A stretch of 64,000 nucleotides of DNA, from the NCBI GenBank assembly GCA_025934835.1, contig JAICWL010000002.1:1-64000 (forward strand), read 5' to 3'. The position numbers were made by a program, and so were the translations under genes. A model generated the notes under the pieces. The model had not been told where the DNA came from. It was given only the letters and a program-made list of their open reading frames with translations, and did not search any database. Position 1 is the stretch's first letter, and each line of letters begins with the position of its first letter. Of this stretch, positions 58,016-64,000 are shown piece by piece. Origin of the DNA: Fimbriimonadaceae bacterium. Lineage in GTDB: Bacteria > Armatimonadota > Fimbriimonadia > Fimbriimonadales > Fimbriimonadaceae.

Positions 58016-58836
58016 CTGGTGGCTTTCACCTTGGCTTGGCGCGCGCTCATGAAAAACTCGCGCACCGCGTTTCTGTCTTCTCGCTCCAAGGCGCCTCGAA
58101 GATCGGCGAGACGCGCCTCGGTGTCTGCGAGGACCCGAGCAACCTGTTCCGAGTTCCCGACCAGAATCTGAGTCCACAGCTCGGGCTCGACACCGGCGAC
58201 GCGCGTCAAGTCGCGCCAAGATCCTCCCGCAGCGTCCACATGCTCTAAATCTTTGGCGAGCTCCGCGAGCACCGCGGCGAGCACATGTGGCAAGTGGCTC
58301 ACGGTGGCGACGTGCCGGTCGTGCTCCTTCACCCCGATGACGACAGGCTCCGCACCCATCAACTTCACGACTTCGCGAACCCTCGCCTTGGCAGCAGCGT
58401 CCGTCCATCGGGTCGGAGTTAAGAGCCATCGGGCGCCCCGAAAGAGCCATGCGCTGGCATATTTGGCTCCCCCTCGCTCGTGACCCGCCATCGGATGCCC
58501 GCCGACGAACTGCGGCTCCTTTCTCGTTTCAGCCCAGCGCATTACGGCCGCCTTTACGCTCGCGCAGTCCGTCACGACCGTTTCCGGAGGCTTGAGCTGG
58601 AACACCTGCTCGAGCATCTCTGGCACGGTGACAGGGGGCGAGGCCACGAACACCACATCCGCCGCGGCAACGGCGTCGAGCGGCGCTATCTCATCGACGC
58701 ACGCCCGCGATTGGGCTTCTTTGCACGCCTCGGGGCTCACGTCGAAGCCGATGATTCGGCGGGAGGGCTCACGCAAAGCAAGGCCGATCGATCCTCCGAT
58801 CAAACCCAGCCCCACCACTCCCACGGTCATGCTCAT
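58012..58836 (-). CDS. tyrA: Prephenate dehydrogenase
   Basis: VGVVGLGLIGGSIGLALREPSRRIIGFD, FVGGHPMAGHERGGAKYASAWLFRGARWLLTP. Confidence 0.94.
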   Translation of the reverse strand: MSMTVGVVGLGLIGGSIGLALREPSRRIIGFDVSPEACKEAQSRACVDEIAPLDAVAAADVVFVASPPVTVPEMLEQVFQLKPPETVVTDCASVKAAVMRWAETRKEPQFVGGHPMAGHERGGAKYASAWLFRGARWLLTPTRWTDAAAKARVREVVKLMGAEPVVIGVKEHDRHVATVSHLPHVLAAVLAELAKDLEHVDAAGGSWRDLTRVAGVEPELWTQILVGNSEQVARVLADTEARLADLRGALEREDRNAVREFFMSARQAKVKATR

Positions 58837-58901
58837 AGTTTGGCCCGTTCCGGGAGCGCTCCGCCCCACCGCGACTCCCGGGCCAAGCCATAATTTCAGC
58901 C

Positions 58902-59831
58902 ATGGGCTTCAAAGTGAGCATTGTCGGCGGAGGGGGGCGCGTAGGTTCGGACGCGGCTTACGCAATTCAGATCGGCGGAAAGGTGAGAGAGATCGCCCTT
59001 GTCGACATGAACGGAGACATGGCCGCGGGCGAGGCACTCGACCTCCGACATGGAGCGGCGCTGACCTCCAACATCAAATTCACCAGCGCCGCAGATTATG
59101 GCGTGGTGGATGGCAGCGACTGTGTGGTCATCACCGCAGGACTCCGCCGAAAGCCAGACGAAACCCGGCTCGAGCTTGTGAATAGGAACGTCAGCCTCTT
59201 CAAGGGCATCCTGGACAGCCTGAAGCAAGTCAAACTGAACGCCGGAGCCACGATCCTGGTAGTTTCCAATCCCGTCGACATCCTCACGAATCTCGCCGCG
59301 CGGGCGGGCATCGTGCCGTCGAGCCAGGTGCTCGGGCTGGGAACCGTACTCGACACTTGCCGATTCCGTTCTTTGCTCGCGGACCACTTCGGAGTGGACG
59401 CTACCGACGTCCAGGCGCTGATTCTCGGGGAGCACGGTGATTCGATGGTGCCGATACTCTCCTCTGCAACGATCGGCGGCGTGCCGATGGCGTCGATCCC
59501 CGGCTACTCGGAGCAGGTTCAGGAAGTTTTCGATTTTACGCGCAAGTCGGGTGCCGAAGTCATCCGGCTCAAAGGCGGCGCGGGCCGTGCGGTCGGCGTT
59601 TCGATCAAAGAGGTCGTCGAGGCGATTGCTCTCGATACCGACGCGCTATTGCCGGTTTCTACTATTCAAAACGGCGCGCTCGGAATCAGCGGCATCGCGC
59701 TTTCGATGCCTACGAAGGTCGGCCGGCATGGCGTGGTGCAGGTCATCGAACCTGCCGTGAGCGGAGAGGAGAAGGCAGCGCTGCACAAGTCCGCGGAATC
59801 GCTCAAGAGCGTGATGTCGCAGATCTCCTAG
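58902..59831 (+). CDS. mdh: Malate dehydrogenase (LDH/MDH superfamily)
   Basis: VSIVGGGGRVGSDAAYAIQIGGKVREIALVDMNGDMAAGEALDLRHG, ILVVSNPVDILT, LGLGTVLDTCRFRSLLA, LGEHGDSMVPILSSATIGG. Confidence 0.93.
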   Translation: MGFKVSIVGGGGRVGSDAAYAIQIGGKVREIALVDMNGDMAAGEALDLRHGAALTSNIKFTSAADYGVVDGSDCVVITAGLRRKPDETRLELVNRNVSLFKGILDSLKQVKLNAGATILVVSNPVDILTNLAARAGIVPSSQVLGLGTVLDTCRFRSLLADHFGVDATDVQALILGEHGDSMVPILSSATIGGVPMASIPGYSEQVQEVFDFTRKSGAEVIRLKGGAGRAVGVSIKEVVEAIALDTDALLPVSTIQNGALGISGIALSMPTKVGRHGVVQVIEPAVSGEEKAALHKSAESLKSVMSQIS

Positions 59832-59913
59832 AGGCACGCTTGGTCAGAGGGGGCCCCAAACGCTGCTAAAATAGCCGTGGCGACCCAGCACTTTTTTGGG
59901 CATCGATCTGCCT

Positions 59914-61299
59914 ATGAACCTTCTTCCCACCTTGGCCTGCGCGGCCGTATTACTTTTCGGCGGGAGCCCTCAGCGGCAGCCTGTCCGGCTCAAAGTCGGC
60001 GACGTGGTCGCAGTAGAGTGCCTCGACAAGGAGTACTCGGGCGATTACGCCGTGCTCAGCGACGGTGCGATCTATGGGCACGGCTTCGGACGACTGCTGG
60101 TCGAGGGCAAGACTTGGGACCAGGTGCAGCCGCTCGTCCGAAGGTCCATGAGCAAGTTCGTCAGGCCGGAGTCGGTGTTCGTCACCATCCACTCGGAGCG
60201 GCCAGACGTCGTCTACCTCGTCGGCATGGGCTCCGGAAAAGGACCGACTCCTCTGACTCCAGACCTGGACCTTCGCCAGCTCCTCTCCTCAGCGACACTT
60301 GGAGAGGATACGGACGAGGTCGATGCGAAGCTGTTCCGAGACGGGAAGCTGGTCCACAGCTATAACGTCCGCGAAGTGCTGCGCGACGACGATCCGGCGA
60401 ACTCGGTCAAGCTCCAGCCAAGCGACGTCATCTCGATTTCGCCTTCGGCTTTCGTTCGAGTTTGGGTGCTGGGCATGGTGGTGAAGGCCGGCGAGGTCCG
60501 GCTTCCGGACGGCAGCGACGTTTACCGGGCGCTCAGCGCCGCGGGCGGAATTCGTCCCGCGGCAGCGGGGGATACCGAGACGAGCATGGTCGATGCGCAC
60601 CTCGTTATTCGGCGCGGACAGGAGACGATCGTGGCGCCACTTTCTCCTCCGCCCGGCGCGAAACCCGTCCCGCTCGAAGCGAACGATACGGTGTCTGTCG
60701 AAGGGCCGGAGCTCAAACGGATCACCGTGGCCGGCGAAGTGCGAAAGCCGGGCGAGTTCATCGCCAGGGGTGACGCCGGCATCGTGAACGCTATTTCGCT
60801 AGCAGGGGGCGTAGCCGACGACGGCACTCTGCGCCGAGTGCTCGTCTTCCGAAAGGGTGAAATGCTCCAGGTCGACGCAAGCGGCCCGATCGCCGGCCAG
60901 GGCCAGCCGAATCTCAGCGTGCAATCCGGGGACGTGATTTACGTGCGCAAGAATGAGAATTCGATCTATGTCCTCGGTGAGGTCAACAGCCCCAAACGGA
61001 TCCTGATGGAGGACCATCGCGTGTACCGCGTTTCGGACGCGCTCTCACTGGGCGGCGGCCTTTCCGGTCGCGGAACTCTCCGCCGGGTCTACCTTTCCCG
61101 GCCCGGGCCGGATGGCAGAGGCATCATCACAGAATTCAATTTGGACGAGTACCTGAAAGACGGCAAGGAATCGGCGAATCCTGTTCTGGAGCCGGGTGAT
61201 GCGGTGCTGTTCGGACAGCCGAAGGGGCTGACGCTCGGCTCTGTGGGCCAAGCGCTCTCTTCGTTCGTTTTCCTCGACACGCTGGTTCGGAGGCCCTGA
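59914..61299 (+). CDS. Polysaccharide export protein with SLBB domains
   Basis: LKVGDVVAVECLDKEYSGDYAVLSDGAIYGHGFGRLLVEGKTWDQV; SLBB repeats ITVAGEVRKPGEFIARGDAGIVNAISLAGGVADDGTLRRV and IYVLGEVNSPKRILMEDHRVYRVSDALSLGGG. Confidence 0.9.
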   Translation: MNLLPTLACAAVLLFGGSPQRQPVRLKVGDVVAVECLDKEYSGDYAVLSDGAIYGHGFGRLLVEGKTWDQVQPLVRRSMSKFVRPESVFVTIHSERPDVVYLVGMGSGKGPTPLTPDLDLRQLLSSATLGEDTDEVDAKLFRDGKLVHSYNVREVLRDDDPANSVKLQPSDVISISPSAFVRVWVLGMVVKAGEVRLPDGSDVYRALSAAGGIRPAAAGDTETSMVDAHLVIRRGQETIVAPLSPPPGAKPVPLEANDTVSVEGPELKRITVAGEVRKPGEFIARGDAGIVNAISLAGGVADDGTLRRVLVFRKGEMLQVDASGPIAGQGQPNLSVQSGDVIYVRKNENSIYVLGEVNSPKRILMEDHRVYRVSDALSLGGGLSGRGTLRRVYLSRPGPDGRGIITEFNLDEYLKDGKESANPVLEPGDAVLFGQPKGLTLGSVGQALSSFVFLDTLVRRP

Positions 61300-61303
61300 C
61301 GAA

Positions 61304-62695
61304 TTGGAACTTTTGGACCCCATGACCCAGCGGCCGATTCCAGAGCGCCCCGACGAACTGCCATCGTTTTTCGGCGAGATCTGGAAGGGCCGAAAAATCC
61401 TCGCGATATTTCTCGGTGTGGCACTCGTGCTCGGCGCGATCTACACGCTGTTCATCCCTCCCGTATGGGAGGCGAAAGCAACGCTCGTATTCCCAACGCG
61501 GCCACCCAGCATCTTGGGCGCATCCGGCTTTGCGGATCAGGCTAGCCTCGCAGCCTCGCTGGTTGGAGGAGCGACGCCCCTAAAGGTTTACACCGGTTTC
61601 TTGGAGAGCGACAGGACCCTGGACACGGTATCCAAAGCGGTCGACATGGACCGGCTCACGGTCAAGGACATGCGGGACATCTCGGATTCCTCGACCCAGA
61701 GCACCATCACGGTGACGGCGAAAAGCCGCGACCCAGAGCTGGCGAAGAAGGTCGTCGCGCTGCATCTCAAGGCCCTCGACGAGATAAATGAGGATGTCGC
61801 GGAGCCGATGTATTCGGATGACCTCAACGTTTTGCGAAACGCGGTGGCCAAGCAGCGAGTGCGGATAACGGACGCTGAGGAGCGCCTGCGAGACTTTCAG
61901 AAGCACTCTGAGACTGCCCCAACCATCACGCCTATCGGCACCGGCAAGGACGCCGAAGTCCTCGCGCTGCCAGGAACATGGGACCTGCAGCTTCGCCAAG
62001 CCGAGATCCAGCTCGACGGCATCAATGGAAGAATCGAGTCCGCGCAGAGCCGCACTCGGCAGCTCGCCGCAACTTCGGCCGACCTGCCCTCGGATCTGCC
62101 TCCCGCCAAGCGTTGGAGGTCGGTGCTGAGCGACCTCGAATACCAGCTGCGCGTCAAGGAGATCACGCTTGCGCCGACCGCGCCGGAGATCGTCAGCCTG
62201 AAAAAGCAGATTGGCGTGACCCGCGCGCACCTCAAAACAGAGATCGCGGCGTACGTCAAGGCGGTCGGCAATGGCAACATCGATCCGACGGGCGACTCGA
62301 CCAGCGAAGCGCAATCCGGGGTCGGCTCGCAACCTGCGAAGGCATCGCTTCCGAGTCTCCTCACAGAACGTGTGGGAGTGGAAGCGCAAATCGCAGCGCT
62401 CGATAAGCTCGCAAAGCTCGCCCCGGATGAATCCGTGCAGCTGTCCCGGCTGCTGCGCGATGTGGCGACGCAAGGGGCGATCCTCCAGCAGCTTGAGGCC
62501 GAAGAGCAGGTGGCGCAAATTCAGGCAAAGCGCAACCCGAACCACTGGGAAGTTCTCGACACGCCGCGCATCGAAGACAAGGCGGTCAATAAGAGCTTTT
62601 CCAAGAATCTTACGGTTGCGCTCGTTCTCGGGCTGATCCTGGGCTGCATCGGAGCGCTTCTCGGTGGAAGATCGAAGAGGCAGCGCCTCGCTTGA
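61304..62695 (+). CDS. Wzz/GumC-like chain-length determinant protein
   Basis: N-terminal TM LAIFLGVALVLGAIYTLFIPPVWEAKATLVF, long coiled coil, C-terminal TM LTVALVLGLILGCIGALLGG. Confidence 0.88.
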   Translation: MELLDPMTQRPIPERPDELPSFFGEIWKGRKILAIFLGVALVLGAIYTLFIPPVWEAKATLVFPTRPPSILGASGFADQASLAASLVGGATPLKVYTGFLESDRTLDTVSKAVDMDRLTVKDMRDISDSSTQSTITVTAKSRDPELAKKVVALHLKALDEINEDVAEPMYSDDLNVLRNAVAKQRVRITDAEERLRDFQKHSETAPTITPIGTGKDAEVLALPGTWDLQLRQAEIQLDGINGRIESAQSRTRQLAATSADLPSDLPPAKRWRSVLSDLEYQLRVKEITLAPTAPEIVSLKKQIGVTRAHLKTEIAAYVKAVGNGNIDPTGDSTSEAQSGVGSQPAKASLPSLLTERVGVEAQIAALDKLAKLAPDESVQLSRLLRDVATQGAILQQLEAEEQVAQIQAKRNPNHWEVLDTPRIEDKAVNKSFSKNLTVALVLGLILGCIGALLGGRSKRQRLA

Positions 62696-62696
62696 T

Positions 62697-64000
62697 ATGA
62701 GCACTCCGGACGGCCCGGCGCCAAGCAGGCGCAAAGCGGCTCTGGCAAACTTCACCGGGTCCAGCGCCACGACGATGATCGCGGCCGCCCAGATGCTATT
62801 TCTCACGCCTGTCGTGCTGTCGCAGGTTAGCGGCCCATTGTACGGCGCATGGGCAGGCTCCGGCGACCTGCTCCTCTGGATGCTCGTGTTCGACTTCGGC
62901 TTGCCCAGCCTCATGATCCAGAGAATTGGCGCGGCGCATGCTCAAAAGGACGCGAGGACCGTGGGCCGGTACTTCGCGACCGGAATGGCGAGTCTGATCG
63001 GCTTTTCGCTTCTGCTCGTTGCGCTCGTGCTGGCCAGCGCTCCGCTTCTGCCTGGCTTCCTGCATATCCAAGGCTCGGACGCCGAGACGCTTTCGCGCTG
63101 CTTCACTCTGGCGGGAGTCGCCACTGCGGCGATTGTGCTCAACTACGGCTTTCAGGGACTCTCTCGAGCGATCCAGAGGACGGGCACCGTCAACGCATTC
63201 TCGGTGGCCGGCGCGATTGCAGGCTTCTCGGTCGCTTGGCTTCTGCTGATGCGCGGAATGGGACTCTGGTCACTCGCTTGGGGCATAGTCGCGCGCAGCG
63301 GAGTGACATTGCTCGGCGGATTCGTGTTCTTCTTCCGGGACGTGGACCCGGCCGCGCGCAGAAGCTTGGGCTTCGACCGAGAGGTCGCGATCGACTTCGC
63401 GCGGGTATGCCCGAGCACTTTCGCAGCCGGCATCAGCAACGCCCTCATGAACGACAGCCAGGCGGCCATCGCAGGCAACGTCATCGGACCGGAAGCGGCG
63501 CTAATCCTGGCGATGACCCGCCGCGCTGCGGACCTGATCAATTCGATCCTCGATATCGTGAACGCCTCCACATTCGGCGGGTTCGCGCATCTGTGGTCCG
63601 AGAATAGGGCAAAAGCGGCAGCGGTATTCCGCGAGATCATGTCCGTCTTTTGGTCCACTGCCATCAGCCTCATGGCCGCCTATGTCGCTGTCGATGCCGG
63701 CTTCGTTTCCGTGTGGGTCGGCCCTGGGCTCTACGGTGGATTCGAGCTCGCCGGTAGTCTCGCGCTCGGACTCCTGATCGCAGGTTGGTCCGGGCTCTCG
63801 ATGAACCTATACCGGTCATCGGGCGCTCTGGTTGGCGGCTCGCTGGCGATGGTGATCGAATGCCTTTGCAGGATCCCCTTGATGGTGCTGCTCGCGAAGT
63901 GGATCGGCTTGCCCGGCATTCCGCTCGGCATGGCGGCTACGGGCATCGTTAGCGGCTACTGGGCCAGGAGCCGAATCGTTCGGATGCTTCCGCAGACTTC
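62697..64000 (+). CDS. Wzx-like polysaccharide flippase, partial at the 3' window edge
   Basis: ATG at 62697 opens MSTPDGPAPSRRKAALANFTGSSATTMIAAAQMLFLTPVVLSQVSGPLYGAWAGSGDLLLWMLVFDFGLPSLMIQRIG... with no stop to 64000; multi-TM; absent from the ORF track because it runs off the edge. Confidence 0.88.
   Translation, partial: MSTPDGPAPSRRKAALANFTGSSATTMIAAAQMLFLTPVVLSQVSGPLYGAWAGSGDLLLWMLVFDFGLPSLMIQRIGAAHAQKDARTVGRYFATGMASLIGFSLLLVALVLASAPLLPGFLHIQGSDAETLSRCFTLAGVATAAIVLNYGFQGLSRAIQRTGTVNAFSVAGAIAGFSVAWLLLMRGMGLWSLAWGIVARSGVTLLGGFVFFFRDVDPAARRSLGFDREVAIDFARVCPSTFAAGISNALMNDSQAAIAGNVIGPEAALILAMTRRAADLINSILDIVNASTFGGFAHLWSENRAKAAAVFREIMSVFWSTAISLMAAYVAVDAGFVSVWVGPGLYGGFELAGSLALGLLIAGWSGLSMNLYRSSGALVGGSLAMVIECLCRIPLMVLLAKWIGLPGIPLGMAATGIVSGYWARSRIVRMLPQT

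Noticed and set aside
61580-62914. 444-aa minus-strand ORF opposite wzz and the start of wzx
   Set aside because: Arg-rich shadow ORF; the sense strand encodes coherent membrane proteins

Overview
64 kb window of a GC-rich, gene-dense bacterial chromosome. The gene content (flgH/flgI L- and P-ring genes, PEP-CTERM proteins, H-X9-DG-type prepilins) suggests a diderm, possibly Armatimonadota/Fimbriimonadia-like, but that placement is inference. It is mostly a housekeeping region: a leuB 3' fragment at the left edge, SIS-domain sugar isomerase, topA, PIN/TRAM protein, ispDF fusion, GH5 and GH20 glycosidases, queF, purS/purQ, gatB, ribF, comF, galK, aroA, cmk, tyrA, mdh. There is a long minus-strand flagellar operon (flgF-flgG-flgA-flgH-flgI-flgJ-flgN-flgK-flgL-fliW-csrA) with a detached fliL, two two-component/LuxR loci, two prepilin-like genes, two PEP-CTERM proteins, and the beginning of an exopolysaccharide cluster (SLBB export protein, Wzz-like, and a Wzx-like flippase running off the right edge that the ORF track missed). 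I found no rRNA, CRISPR array, IS element, prophage or recognisable defence system. The best second-look items are: a small lipoprotein made of ATTAG pentapeptide repeats; a REC-like ORF without a recognisable DD pair beside an orphan LuxR HTH; shared word blocks between several intergenic regions, one carrying a sigma54-like site before a prepilin; a degenerate tRNA-like element; a TIM-barrel/FGE-sulfatase fusion; a DUF255 protein with a DsbD-like tail; a ~470 bp gap with an inverted repeat; and an abruptly truncated leuB. None of these demonstrates a new system from sequence alone.
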